Shown here in pieces: positions 25,893 through 35,013 of a stretch of 64,000 bases of DNA. The position numbers and the translations under genes were made by a program. Within the stretch, counting starts at the first letter, position 1. Every line of letters begins with the position of its first letter. Under the pieces are notes generated by a model, which worked only from the letters and a program-made list of their open reading frames with translations, was not told where the DNA came from and did not search any database. The DNA is from Streptomyces sp. NBC_00459 (lineage in GTDB: Bacteria > Actinomycetota > Actinomycetes > Streptomycetales > Streptomycetaceae): contig NZ_CP107903.1 in assembly GCF_036013955.1 (NCBI RefSeq), positions 3,968,001 to 4,032,000 of the forward strand, in the 5' to 3' direction.

Positions 25893-25937
25893 CCAGGGCC
25901 TGTCCGGTCGGCGGGGATGACACCGGACAGGCCCTGG
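25893..25937. terminator. Long perfect inverted repeat
   Basis: A 16-base perfect stem (CCAGGGCCTGTCCGGT, 25893-25908, with 25922-25937) has a 13-base loop. It can act as a bidirectional terminator for the GH13 operon (minus strand) and for anything reading from the accessory patch. Confidence 0.6.
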
Positions 25938-25994
25938 CGTGTTGGGGCGCCGTTGGACGCGGGGCGGTCGGCCGGGGTGATCCCCTCGCCGACC

Positions 25995-26048
25995 GTCGGT
26001 CAGTCGGTCAGTCGGTCAGTCGGTCAGTCGGTCAGTCGGTCAGTCGGT
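25995..26048. repeat. 8-bp tandem repeat over the GH13 stop codon
   Basis: Six perfect copies of CAGTCGGT (26001-26048) follow a six-base partial copy. The repeat covers the last codons and the TGA stop of the alpha-glucosidase gene. Because the unit is not a multiple of three, a change in copy number would alter the C-terminal residues and stop position. Confidence 0.85.
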
Positions 26049-27699
26049 CGAGGTGCAGCAGGACCGTGGTGTCCGGTGGCAGCGTGCCGTCCTTGTTCAG
26101 GGGGCCCGAGGCGAGAAGGGGGACCCAGGTGCCGGGGAGCGGGATCGGGCGGTCGGTGAGGTTGACCGCGCACCGCAGGGCGTTGTCGCGTTCGAAGAGG
26201 AGGGTGCCGGGCGGGCCGGCCAGCCATCGGAACTCCTCGCTCCGCAGGCCGGAGTTGGTACGGCGCAGGCGCAGGGCGGAACGGTAGAGGTGGAGCATGG
26301 AGGTGGGGTCGGCCCGGTTGGCTTCGGCTGTGTACGACTTCCAGTCGTCGGGCTGGGGGAGCCAGGGCGTGGCGGACACGAACGTGCCGAAGCCGAAGGG
26401 CGGGGTGTCGCCGGTCCAGGGGAGGGGGACGCGGCAGCCGTCGCGGCCTCGGACGGTGTGGCCCGAGCGTTCCCAGGTGGGGTCCTGGAGGGCCGACTCG
26501 GGTAGGTTCTCGACCTCGTACAGGCCGAGTTCCTCGCCCTGGTAGACGTAGGCGCCGCCGGGCAGGGCCAGCATCAGCAGGGCCGCCGCCCGTGCCCGGC
26601 GGGTGCCGAGGGCGAGGTCGGCGGGGTGGCCCTGGTCGCGCGCCGGGTTGGTGACGCCGGTGTGGGCGCGGCCGTAGCGGGTGACGTGGCGGGTCTCGTC
26701 GTGGTTGGAGAGGACCCAGGTGGCGGGGGCGCCGACCGTCGCCAGATCGGTGATCGTGCGGTCGATGACCTCCCTCAACCGGTCTGCTTCCCAGGCGCAC
26801 TTGAGGAAGTCGAAGTTGAAGGCGGTGTGGAGTTCGTCCGCGCGGAGGTAGTCGGGCATGCGGCCGGGGCGTACGTGGGCCTCGGCGACGAAGATGCGGG
26901 GGTCCGGGTAGCTGTCGGCGATGGCGCGCCAGCTGCGGTAGATGTCGTGGACGCCGTCGCGGTCCCAGTGCGGGTGGTTGTCCTGGCCCTCGCCGGCGAT
27001 GACGGAGAACTCCGGCAGGCTCAGGTCCGGGAGCGCCGGGTCCTTGACCATGCCGTGGGCGACGTCGATGCGGAAGCCGTCGACGCCCAGGTCGAACCAG
27101 AAGCGCAGGATCGACTCGAACTCGGCCCGGACGGCCGGGCTGTCCCAGTTCAGGTCCGGTTGCTCGGGGGCGAAGAGGTGGAGGTACCACTGGCCGTCCG
27201 ACGTACGGGTCCAGGTGGGGCCGCCGAAGGCCGCGTACCAGTCGTTGGGGGGCTCGCCGCCGTTCTCCCCTCTCCCCTCGCGGAAGATGAACCGGTCCCG
27301 TGCCGGGGAGCCGGGCGGAGCCGCCAACGCCTCCTGGAACCAGGCGTGTTGGTCCGAGGTGTGGTTGGGGACGATGTCCAGGATCACCCGCAGGCCCAGC
27401 TCGTGGGCCTCGGTGATCAGCTTCCGGGCCTCGTCGAGGGTGCCGTACGTGGGGTGGATGCCGCGGTAGTCGGAGACGTCGTAGCCGCCGTCGGCCAGCG
27501 GGGACGGGTACCAGGGGTTGATCCAGATCGCGTCGACACCGAGGTCGGCGAGGTACGGAAGGCGGGAGCGGAGGCCGGCGATGTCGCCGGTTCCGTCGCC
27601 GTCACCGTCGGCGAAGCTGCGTATGTACACCTGATAGATGACCGCGGAGCGCCACCAGAGGTCGTTCGCGGCGTCGTGCGTGAGGGTCGGGTTGTGCAT
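26032..27699 (-). CDS. GH13 alpha-glucosidase
   Basis: A 555-residue enzyme of the alpha-amylase clan (oligo-1,6-glucosidase/alpha-glucosidase type). The (beta/alpha)8 markers are VDAIWINPWYPSPLADGGYD, ILDIVPNHTS and the catalytic triad Asp212 (GFRIDVAHG), Glu273 (IFVAEAHV) and Asp334 (LSNHDETR). There is no signal peptide, so it hydrolyses imported alpha-glucosides in the cytoplasm. It is the last gene of the binding-protein/permease operon, 54 bases after the second permease. The exact linkage (maltose, isomaltose, trehalose-like) cannot be read from the sequence. An 8-bp tandem repeat covers the stop codon. Confidence 0.92.
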   Translation of the reverse strand: MHNPTLTHDAANDLWWRSAVIYQVYIRSFADGDGDGTGDIAGLRSRLPYLADLGVDAIWINPWYPSPLADGGYDVSDYRGIHPTYGTLDEARKLITEAHELGLRVILDIVPNHTSDQHAWFQEALAAPPGSPARDRFIFREGRGENGGEPPNDWYAAFGGPTWTRTSDGQWYLHLFAPEQPDLNWDSPAVRAEFESILRFWFDLGVDGFRIDVAHGMVKDPALPDLSLPEFSVIAGEGQDNHPHWDRDGVHDIYRSWRAIADSYPDPRIFVAEAHVRPGRMPDYLRADELHTAFNFDFLKCAWEADRLREVIDRTITDLATVGAPATWVLSNHDETRHVTRYGRAHTGVTNPARDQGHPADLALGTRRARAAALLMLALPGGAYVYQGEELGLYEVENLPESALQDPTWERSGHTVRGRDGCRVPLPWTGDTPPFGFGTFVSATPWLPQPDDWKSYTAEANRADPTSMLHLYRSALRLRRTNSGLRSEEFRWLAGPPGTLLFERDNALRCAVNLTDRPIPLPGTWVPLLASGPLNKDGTLPPDTTVLLHLDRLTD

Positions 27700-27753
27700 G
27701 TCGCTCGGTCCTGTCGGAGGGAGTGTCCGTGTCGCATCGGGTTTCGCGCCCGG

Positions 27754-28641
27754 CTATCCCTTGGTCGCGCCTGCCGTGCCGCCGCGGACGAAGTGACGTT
27801 GGAAGGCGAAGAACACCAGGGCCACGGGGATGGTCATGAGCAGGGTCGCCGCGAGCTTGATCGGGTACTGGTTGCCCTGGCCCAGTTGGCCGGAGACGAG
27901 TGAGGCGACCCCGGTGGTCAGGGTGTTCAGGTCCGGGCTCTGGCGGGACACGATGAAGTGCGGCAGTTCGTTCCACGACCCCTGGAACGACAGGATGGTC
28001 AGGGTGATGAGGGCCGGCTTGGCCATCGGCAGTACGACGGACCAGAAGATCCGGAAGGTGCTGGCGCCGTCGATCCGGGCCGCTTCCTCGACGCTGACGG
28101 GGATCGACTCGAAGAACTGCTTCATGATGAACACCCCCGCGGCATCGGCGAGAAGCGGGACGATCATGCCCGAGTAGGAGTCGTACATCCCCAGTTGGTT
28201 GAGGACGAGGAACTTCGGGATGAGCAGGACGACCCCGGGCACGGCCATGACCGCGATGACGGCACCGAACAGCGCGCTCCGGCCGCGGAAGCGCAGTCGG
28301 GCCAGTGCGTATCCGGCGAGGGAGTCGAAGAAGACGCGGCCCGCGGTGACGAGGACCGCGACGACAACGGAGTTGGTGAACCAACGCGCGTAGTCCGCCT
28401 CGGCGAGCCGGCTGAAGGCAGCCGTCGTGAAGTGGGTCGGCCACAGCGACAGCGGATGGCTGGTGGCGTCCGCGTCGGTCTTGAAGCTCGTCGCGAGCTG
28501 GATGAGGAAGGGGTAGATGTAGAGCAGCGCGATGGCGACGAGGGCGGTGTAGCCGAGTACACGGGTGAGGGCGCCGCCACGGCGTGTGCGGGCGGGTGTG
28601 CCCGTGCCGTCTACGTCGGCGTGCTGGTGCTGTGTGCTCAT
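27754..28641 (-). CDS. Sugar ABC transporter permease (MalG type)
   Basis: A 295-residue polytopic protein with six predicted membrane segments. The cytoplasmic loop that docks the ATPase carries the EAA motif as EEAARIDGASTFRIFWSVVL. The N-terminal tail is polar with His/Asp/Gln. It pairs with the MalF-type permease upstream. No ATPase gene is present in the operon; Streptomyces sugar importers typically share the MsiK ATPase encoded elsewhere. Confidence 0.92.
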   Translation of the reverse strand: MSTQHQHADVDGTGTPARTRRGGALTRVLGYTALVAIALLYIYPFLIQLATSFKTDADATSHPLSLWPTHFTTAAFSRLAEADYARWFTNSVVVAVLVTAGRVFFDSLAGYALARLRFRGRSALFGAVIAVMAVPGVVLLIPKFLVLNQLGMYDSYSGMIVPLLADAAGVFIMKQFFESIPVSVEEAARIDGASTFRIFWSVVLPMAKPALITLTILSFQGSWNELPHFIVSRQSPDLNTLTTGVASLVSGQLGQGNQYPIKLAATLLMTIPVALVFFAFQRHFVRGGTAGATKG

Positions 28642-28723
28642 CGCGTGCCTCCGTGGACGTCGGCTGTGGCCGCCGGGGCGGCTGCGGTCGTGGGCGCGGT
28701 TGCGGCGGTTCGGGGCATGGGCA

Positions 28724-29932
28724 TCAGATGGTCCCCGTCGTCGGGCCGGATCCGGAGCGGGCCGCTTTCGCCGCGCGCCGTGTGGCGGCCTTGGCGCGGG
28801 CCTCGTCCTTGTCGCGCAGGACGAACCGCTGCAGGAGCGTCAGTGCGACGATGATCGCGAAGAGGATGAAGGCGATGGCGCTGCCCTGTCCCCACTCGTT
28901 GTCGATGAACGAGGACTGGTACGACAGGAACGCGGGGGTCATCGTCGTCTTGCCTGGTTCGCCCCTGGTCATGACGTAGATCTGGTCGAAGACCTGCCAG
29001 GTGCCGATGAGTCCGAGGGTCAGGACGAGGAAGAGGGTCGGCTTGAGCATGGGCAGCGTCACGTGGCGGAACCGCTGCCAGCGTCCGGTGCCGTCGATCT
29101 CGGCGGCCTCCTCGACTTCGAGGGGGATGTCCTGCAGCGCGGCGAGGAACATGAGCATGAACGTTCCCCCGGTCGTCCACACGACCAGGATGATGATCGC
29201 GGTCATGGCAACGCTGGGACCGGAGATCCAGTCCCAGAGGGACAAGCCGCCGACGGTGGCGTCGGCGAGTGCGGCAGGTGGCGCGTCGGTGTTCACTCCG
29301 AGGGCGCCGAGGGCGAGATGGATGACTCCGCGCGGATCGGCGAACCAGGCCGGTCCGTCGACTCCGATCTTCGCCAACAGGGAGTTGACGACACCGCTGG
29401 AGGAGAAGATGAACAGGAAGACGACCGAGATCGCGACCGAACTCGTCACCGACGGGAAGTAGTACGCCGTCCGGAAGAACCCTTTCCCCTTCAGCCGTCG
29501 CCCGTTGACCAAGAGCGCCAGGCCCAGCGCGAGCGCGGTCTGCAGCGGGACGACGAAGAGCACGTAGTACGCGTTGTTGCGCAGGCTCATCATGAAGTCG
29601 CTCTGCGCCAGGCCGGATTCGGTGACCAGCGGCGCGTAGTTCTGTCCGCCGACGAAGTCCACGCCCGAGGAGAAGGGGCTGCCCTGGCCGTTCCAGTCGG
29701 ACAGGCTCACCCAGAGCGCCATGACGATCGGCACGACCAGGAAGAGTCCGAGCACGACGAGGACAGGTGAGACGAACAGCCAGCCGGCGAGACCTTCCCG
29801 GCCTCGGATACCGCCGCGGGGGGCGCGGGTACGGCGGCCTCCGCCTCCGCCCGCCTCGGCAACGGCTGTCGTACGGACGGATGCCGGGCCGCTGCCCGGG
29901 CCCTGTGCGGGCCCGGGATTCGGTTCACTCAT
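28724..29932 (-). CDS. Sugar ABC transporter permease (MalF type)
   Basis: A 402-residue membrane protein, longer than usual because of a Gly/Ala/Pro/Arg-rich cytoplasmic N-terminus of about 55 residues and a C-terminal extension of about 25. The EAA loop reads EEAAEIDGTGRWQRFRHVTL. A large outer loop lies between the first and second helices, as in MalF-like permeases. It follows the binding-protein gene by about 50 bases and precedes the MalG-type gene. Confidence 0.92.
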   Translation of the reverse strand: MSEPNPGPAQGPGSGPASVRTTAVAEAGGGGGRRTRAPRGGIRGREGLAGWLFVSPVLVVLGLFLVVPIVMALWVSLSDWNGQGSPFSSGVDFVGGQNYAPLVTESGLAQSDFMMSLRNNAYYVLFVVPLQTALALGLALLVNGRRLKGKGFFRTAYYFPSVTSSVAISVVFLFIFSSSGVVNSLLAKIGVDGPAWFADPRGVIHLALGALGVNTDAPPAALADATVGGLSLWDWISGPSVAMTAIIILVVWTTGGTFMLMFLAALQDIPLEVEEAAEIDGTGRWQRFRHVTLPMLKPTLFLVLTLGLIGTWQVFDQIYVMTRGEPGKTTMTPAFLSYQSSFIDNEWGQGSAIAFILFAIIVALTLLQRFVLRDKDEARAKAATRRAAKAARSGSGPTTGTI

Positions 29933-29983
29933 CGCAGGTTCACTCTCGTTCCGTTCGTGTCCGGTTGATCCAGGGGATCCGGG

Positions 29984-31234
29984 TTACTGGCCTACGACCG
30001 CCTCCGCGTTCTTCTGCAGCCGCGCGAGGATCTGCTTCGGGTCGGCGTTCGGCAGCCCTTGCAGACCGGTGTCGAAGTCCTCGAGGACCTGTTCGATCTT
30101 CGCCACGTTCACCGGGGCCTGGGCGTATGCGGCGCCGTCGATGAACGCCTTGTCCTGCGGGTACTGGGCGACATAGTCGGCCGACGCGGACTGCCTCGAC
30201 GGCATCACGCCGAACGCCTTGGCGAAGGTCAGCTGGATGTCCTTCGTGGTCATCGCCTTGACGAAGTCGAGGGCCGCGGCCTTGTTCTTGCTCTTCGCCG
30301 CGATGCCCCAGCACTGGGTGAAGGCGAGCGTGCCCTTGCCGGACGGGCCGGTCGGCAGCGGAACCGTCTTGTACTTGACGCCCGGGTAGTCGTTCTTCAT
30401 GGCGCCGACGATCCAGTTGCCCTCGATCGTCATGGCGGCCTTCTGCTTGCCGAAGGCCTCGCCCGACCAGCCGGAGTCGAGTTGCTTGGGGTACTTCGTC
30501 GAACCGTCGGCAAGCAACGACTTCACGAAGTTCAGGGCCTTGAGGTTCTCGGGAGAGTCCGCGGTGACCTTGGTGGCGTCCTTGTTCGTCACCCAGCCGC
30601 CGGCCTGGACCATGAAGGCGCCGATCCGGTCACGCGTGTCGCCGAGTGCGAGGCCGACCTGCTTGCTGGTCGTCAGCTTCTTCGCCACGGCCGCCAGCTG
30701 ATCCCAGGTGGTGGGGATGTCGGCGTCGGTCAGGCCGGCCTTCGACCACGCGGTGGTGTTGATCTGCAGGCCGAGCGTGGAGAAGTCCTTGGGGACGCAG
30801 TAGAGCTTGCCGTCGTAGGTGAAGGCCTGACGCAGCGCAGGGTAGAAGTCGTCCTTCCCCTCGAAGCTGTCGCCGTACGGTTCGAGGTTGCCCGCGCTCG
30901 CGTACGTCGCGAAACGCTTGGAGTCGACGTAGAAGACGTCGGGCGGATTGTTCGAGGCGAAGCCCTGTCCCATCTGCTGGGCCATGTCCTGGGCCGGGGT
31001 GACGGTCGCCTTGTTGCCGGAATCGGTCGCCCACGTCTGGACGGCCTCCTTGACAGCTTTCGTCTCGGCGTCGCCGCTGGACTCTATGAGGACGTTGAGC
31101 GACGCGGGCCCGGCCGACGCCTGGCTGTCCGCCTGGTCGGTGTCGTCGTTGAACCCGCTGCCGCCACAGGCCGACAGGCTCAGCGACAGCAGTGCGGCGC
31201 CGCCGACAACCCAGCGTGTACGCGGATTTCTCAT
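29984..31234 (-). CDS. Extracellular sugar-binding lipoprotein
   Basis: A 416-residue substrate-binding protein. ATG 31234 follows GGAG at seven bases, preferred to the longer in-frame start. A signal peptide with lipobox LSLSAC gives a lipid-anchored mature protein. The fold is MalE-like (type 2): VLIESSGDAETKAVKEAVQT near the start, PDVFYVDSKRF, KLYCVPKDFSTLGLQINT, and FTQCWGIAAKSKNKAAALDF. It captures the sugar and hands it to the two permeases encoded downstream. First gene of the alpha-glucoside operon. Confidence 0.92.
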   Translation of the reverse strand: MRNPRTRWVVGGAALLSLSLSACGGSGFNDDTDQADSQASAGPASLNVLIESSGDAETKAVKEAVQTWATDSGNKATVTPAQDMAQQMGQGFASNNPPDVFYVDSKRFATYASAGNLEPYGDSFEGKDDFYPALRQAFTYDGKLYCVPKDFSTLGLQINTTAWSKAGLTDADIPTTWDQLAAVAKKLTTSKQVGLALGDTRDRIGAFMVQAGGWVTNKDATKVTADSPENLKALNFVKSLLADGSTKYPKQLDSGWSGEAFGKQKAAMTIEGNWIVGAMKNDYPGVKYKTVPLPTGPSGKGTLAFTQCWGIAAKSKNKAAALDFVKAMTTKDIQLTFAKAFGVMPSRQSASADYVAQYPQDKAFIDGAAYAQAPVNVAKIEQVLEDFDTGLQGLPNADPKQILARLQKNAEAVVGQ

Positions 31235-31332
31235 GATAAATCTCCTTGCGCAGGCCGGCCCGAGGTACCGGCGGTAGAGGGGGATCGCGAGCCGTCGCCG
31301 CACTGGGGGCTGTCAGCGGGATGGCGGTGTCG

Positions 31333-31360
31333 GCCGAACGGACCTGAAGAACCGTTCGGC
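31333..31360 (-). terminator. Hairpin between the LacI gene and the binding-protein gene
   Basis: A nine-base perfect stem (GCCGAACGG, 31333-31341, with CCGTTCGGC, 31352-31360) has a ten-base loop, 35 bases after the LacI stop codon. It probably ends the regulator mRNA; since its arms contain AACGG/CCGTT, overlap with an operator cannot be excluded. Confidence 0.55.
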
Positions 31361-31394
31361 TGGGTGGAAACCGGGGTGGGTGCTGTTGTGCGGC

Positions 31395-32420
31395 TCAGCC
31401 GCTCGCGCGGACCACGAGCCGGGGCGGCAGCAGGACCGGGGCGGGCGGGGCGGACAGTGGTTCGCGGGCTGCCAGCAACTCCTGGAGCATCCGCAGACAG
31501 GCGGCGGCAGCCTCGTCGTAGGGCTGCGCCACGCTGCTCAGACCGACGACTGCCGCGGTCGGGGAGTCGTCGAAGCCGACCACCGCGACATCGATGCCGG
31601 GGCGCAGTCCACGCGTGGTGATCTCGGTCCAGGCCCCGAGGGCCAGGGAGTCGCTCGCGCAGACGATCGCAGTCGGCGGGGTGGGCAGGTCGAGCATCGC
31701 CGCGGCGGCCTTGCGGCCGGTGTCGAGCCCGTCGGGGACGCCCATGTCGTAACCGGCGGGGACGTCGACTCCGGACACGGCGAGGAGGTCGGACCAGCCC
31801 CTGCGCCGGTCGTCGCCGACCTCTAAACCGGCCGGCCAGCCGAGGAAGGCGATCCTGCGGTGGCCGTCGTCGACCAGGTGCCGGGTCGCGGCAAGGGTCC
31901 CTTGCGCGCCGTCGACATCGACCCAGCCATGCGGCTCGGGGGCCTCGGGTTCGGCTCCCCAGGGCCGGCCGAAGGTCACGAACGGCACCCGGCGCTCGGT
32001 CAGCCATGCCGTCCGGCGGTCGCCGGCGTGGGTGGCGTGCAGAACGAAGGCGTCGAGGTCGTGATCGTCGAGAAGCTGTTCGTACAGGGAGCACTCGTGG
32101 TCGTCGTCGGTGGCCGTGAACACCACGATCCGGTAGCCGGCCTCCTGGGTACGGGCGGTCAGCGACTGGAGGAAATGGGCGAGGACGGCGCCGTTGACTC
32201 CGTCGCGCGGCGGCTCTATACGCGCACCGATCAGCTGTGAACGCCGGGTCCGCAGCGTCCGGGAAGCCTGGTTCGGGCGGTAGTTGAGCTCCTTGATGGC
32301 GGCCTGCACCCGGGCCAGGGTCTCCGGCCGCACCCGATGCGGCGCGTTGATGACGTTGGACACGGTCTGTGTCGACACGGAGGCATGCCGCGCCACGCTT
32401 TCGAGTGTTACTCGCGCCAT
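31395..32420 (-). CDS. LacI family transcriptional repressor
   Basis: A 341-residue regulator. The N-terminal HTH reads VTLESVARHASVSTQTVSNV followed by the hinge region NYRPNQASRTLRTRRSQLIG. The remaining 280 residues form a sugar-binding core (type-1 periplasmic fold) with VWVDVDGAQG-like and AIVCASDSLALG segments. It precedes the importer operon on the same strand and is divergent from the debranching-type glycosidase gene. Overlapping AACGTT palindromes in the intergenic region are its likely targets. Presumed effector: the imported alpha-glucoside. Confidence 0.9.
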   Translation of the reverse strand: MARVTLESVARHASVSTQTVSNVINAPHRVRPETLARVQAAIKELNYRPNQASRTLRTRRSQLIGARIEPPRDGVNGAVLAHFLQSLTARTQEAGYRIVVFTATDDDHECSLYEQLLDDHDLDAFVLHATHAGDRRTAWLTERRVPFVTFGRPWGAEPEAPEPHGWVDVDGAQGTLAATRHLVDDGHRRIAFLGWPAGLEVGDDRRRGWSDLLAVSGVDVPAGYDMGVPDGLDTGRKAAAAMLDLPTPPTAIVCASDSLALGAWTEITTRGLRPGIDVAVVGFDDSPTAAVVGLSSVAQPYDEAAAACLRMLQELLAAREPLSAPPAPVLLPPRLVVRASG

Positions 32421-32496
32421 CGCGAAGCCACCTCCACAAAGTTCACTGCGCCGCAGCGTATCGCCGTCGCGGATGCCGAATCATCACGGCATCGCG

Positions 32497-32529
32497 ATTG
32501 GATTTGAACGTTAAATTTAGCGTTCCAAT
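32497..32529. promoter_or_regulatory. LacI-type operator pair in a divergent promoter
   Basis: The AT-rich block contains TTGAACGTTAAA (32504-32515, centred on the palindrome AACGTT) and TTTAGCGTTCCA (32517-32528). An outer inverted repeat ATTGGA/TCCAAT frames both. AACGTT-centred palindromes are typical LacI-family operators. The position between lacI-type and glycosidase genes suits control of both. Confidence 0.65.
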
Positions 32530-32632
32530 CGGTTACTGTGGCGATCGGCGCCCGGACTGTCAAGAGTCGGCGCAGTCACGAATCGTCATCCCGAACCGCC
32601 CACACGACACGAGGGCACCGGACGGAGCTCCC

Positions 32633-34813
32633 ATGACTTCACCCCAGCGGCAGCCGCTCCTGCACGACCTCGCGGTCACCCTCGCCGCCCCGACCGTCGT
32701 GCTGTCCCGGCCGGACGGCGACCTCGACGCCGCCGCTCCCGGGGCCGGCGTACAGGGGCTTTTCCACGCGGATGTGCGCGCGGTGAGTCTGCTGCGGGTG
32801 ACGGTGCGTCCCGGCGGAGGGACGGCAGAGGGTGATGCCGGGACGGTGGACAGTGGCACCGGAAGGACGGACGGTGACGCCGGAGCGGCGCGTGACGACG
32901 GCTGGCTGCCGGTCGTCCCCGTCATGAACGCGACGGACGGGCCCGGCCGCAGTCGTTTCGTCGGCCTGGCCCAGGCGCTCGGCGACGCCGTTCCCGACCC
33001 GACCGTCCGGGTCGACCGGCGGCGCATCCTCAATCCCGGTCTGCTCGCCGAACAGCTGACCGTCAGCTCCACCGCGACGGCGCCTGTACGTCTCGCCGTG
33101 CGGGTCGAGATCGCCGGGGACCTGGTGCCGCTGGAGCACGCGAAGGCGGGCCTGGCAGCCCGGCGTCCTCTGGTGGCGGTAGCTCAACTGTCGTCCGGTA
33201 CAGGCGTGTTGAGCTGGGGCGACGGCACGACCGCCGTCGCCGTCAGCGCCCCCGACGCGACCCCCGACGCCGAGCACTCCACACTGACCTGGACCCTCAC
33301 GGTCGCGCCGGGCGAGAGCGTCGACCTGCACCTGGCCGTCGAGGTCTCGGAACCCGACGCGGTCGTCACAGCCGCAGACCCCCGGCCCACCTGGCGGAGC
33401 CCGGACGTCGCCGCCGACGACCGCCGGCTGCCCGCCCTCGTCGCACAGAGCCTGGACGACCTCCACTCGCTGCGCATGGCCATGACCGCGTCGCCCGGTG
33501 ACACCTTCCTCGCCGCGGGCCTCCCCTGGTTCTTCACGCTCTTCGGCCGGGACAGCCTGTGGGCAGCACGGATGCTCCTGCCGCTGGGGACCGAACTCGC
33601 CCTGGGCACCCTGCGCACCCTCGCCGCCCAGCAGGGCACCCGCACCGACCCGGCGACGGAGGAGGAGCCGGGCAAGATCCTCCACGAGGTACGGCGCGGG
33701 GCCTTCGACGACGGCAAGGGCCTTGTCCTGCCGCCGGTCTACTACGGCACGGTCGACGCGACCCCGCTGTGGATCTGCCTGCTCCACGACGCCTGGCGCT
33801 GGGGCCTGCCCGTCGCCGACGTCGAGGCCCTGCTGCCCGCGCTCGTGGCCGCGCTCGACTGGATCGACTCCGCCGCCCGTGCCGGAGACGGATTCCTCTC
33901 GTACGTCGACCACCGGGGCACCGGCCTGGCGAACCAGGGCTGGAAGGACTCCGCCGACGCCGTCCGCTTCAGCGACGGCCGGCTCGCCGAAGCGCCCCTG
34001 GCTCTCGCCGAGGTGCAGGGTTACGCCTACGAGGCGGCCCGCGCCGGAGCTGCACTCCTCGACGCCTTCGGGCTGCCGGACGGCGACCGCTGGCGGACCT
34101 TCGCGGCCGACCTCGCCGACCGCTTCCGTGCCCGCTTCTGGGTCTCCGACCAGCAAGGCCCCTACCCCGCCATGGCCCTTGACGGCTCGGGCCGCCCCGT
34201 CGACGCCGTCGCGAGCAACATGGGCCACCTCCTGGCCACCGGGATCCTCAACACCGACGAGACTGCCGCCGTCGCCGCACGACTCGCAGCCCCGGACATG
34301 TCCGACGCCTACGGCCTGCGCACGATGTCGTCCCGGTCCGGCGGCTACGGCCCGCTGCGCTACCACTGCGGCACCGTCTGGCCGCACGACACCGCCATCG
34401 CCGTCACCGGCCTCACCCGCGCCGGCCACCCCGACGTCGCCGCCCGGCTCATCGAGGGCATCCTCGACGCGGCACCGGCCTTCGACTACCGGCTGCCCGA
34501 ACTCTGGGGCGGCGACGCCCGCACGGACAGCCCCGCACCGGTCCCCTACCCAGCCGCCTGCCGACCACAGGCCTGGTCGGCGGCATCGGCCATCGCCTTC
34601 CTGACGGCCCTGACCGGCCTCGACCCCGACGTCCCGGCGGGCCGCCTCCGCTTGCGCCCCACGGGCCCGCTCCCCGTCGGCGCGCTCACTGTCGCAGGGC
34701 TCAGGATCGCGGGAGAACGGCTCGACGTCACCATCGGCTCCGACGGCCGGGTCGAGTCGGTGTCGGCGCCCGGGGGATTGATCGTCGAGGAGGGCGCTGC
34801 GCTGCGAGGCTGA
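32633..34813 (+). CDS. Glycogen-debranching-type glycosidase (amylo-alpha-1,6-glucosidase family)
   Basis: A 726-residue protein. ATG 32633 has GGAG upstream; earlier in-frame codons read as noise. Residues about 10-250 match the debranching-enzyme N-terminal bis-domain (AGVQGLFHADVRAVSLLRVT, RRRILNPGLLAEQLTVSSTA). Residues about 280-700 form an (alpha/alpha)6 barrel of the six-hairpin glycosidase clan (PWFFTLFGRDSLWAARMLLP, NQGWKDSADAV, LRYHCGTVWPHDTAIA). No signal peptide. It would debranch or hydrolyse alpha-glucans in the cytoplasm, in line with the alpha-glucoside import operon on the opposite strand and the shared operator. Confidence 0.85.
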   Translation: MTSPQRQPLLHDLAVTLAAPTVVLSRPDGDLDAAAPGAGVQGLFHADVRAVSLLRVTVRPGGGTAEGDAGTVDSGTGRTDGDAGAARDDGWLPVVPVMNATDGPGRSRFVGLAQALGDAVPDPTVRVDRRRILNPGLLAEQLTVSSTATAPVRLAVRVEIAGDLVPLEHAKAGLAARRPLVAVAQLSSGTGVLSWGDGTTAVAVSAPDATPDAEHSTLTWTLTVAPGESVDLHLAVEVSEPDAVVTAADPRPTWRSPDVAADDRRLPALVAQSLDDLHSLRMAMTASPGDTFLAAGLPWFFTLFGRDSLWAARMLLPLGTELALGTLRTLAAQQGTRTDPATEEEPGKILHEVRRGAFDDGKGLVLPPVYYGTVDATPLWICLLHDAWRWGLPVADVEALLPALVAALDWIDSAARAGDGFLSYVDHRGTGLANQGWKDSADAVRFSDGRLAEAPLALAEVQGYAYEAARAGAALLDAFGLPDGDRWRTFAADLADRFRARFWVSDQQGPYPAMALDGSGRPVDAVASNMGHLLATGILNTDETAAVAARLAAPDMSDAYGLRTMSSRSGGYGPLRYHCGTVWPHDTAIAVTGLTRAGHPDVAARLIEGILDAAPAFDYRLPELWGGDARTDSPAPVPYPAACRPQAWSAASAIAFLTALTGLDPDVPAGRLRLRPTGPLPVGALTVAGLRIAGERLDVTIGSDGRVESVSAPGGLIVEEGAALRG

Positions 34814-34896
34814 GGATCTTCCGGCCTACGGGTGACGCGAGCCGATCAGTCGCGCCGGTGACGCCGGTGGCGGCACGGTCACCGGGGAACGGCCGG

Positions 34897-34931
34897 GTTG
34901 CTCGGCCCGAGGAGCGAGGGTTTCGAGCAAC
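34897..34931. terminator. Inverted repeat after the debranching-type gene
   Basis: GTTGCTCG (34897-34904) pairs with CGAGCAAC (34924-34931) around a 19-base, GA-rich loop, with extra GGCC/GGCC pairing possible outside. It lies in a 200-base convergent gap and could be a bidirectional terminator. No gene is seen in this gap. Confidence 0.4.
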
Positions 34932-35013
34932 TCGGGCCGGGTGAAACGGAGTTACTTCCCAGGCGGCGCCTCTGAGCGCTCGCCGGTGCTCCGGTGCCCG
35001 ACCGTCGAACGCC

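Noticed and set aside
25591..25920. A 109-codon plus-strand frame with an acidic end
   Set aside because: It runs antisense to the transposase relic and into the terminator-like inverted repeat; the composition is a by-product of repeats.
25995..26048. CRISPR-like repeat
   Set aside because: The 8-bp units are contiguous with no spacers; it is a simple tandem repeat.
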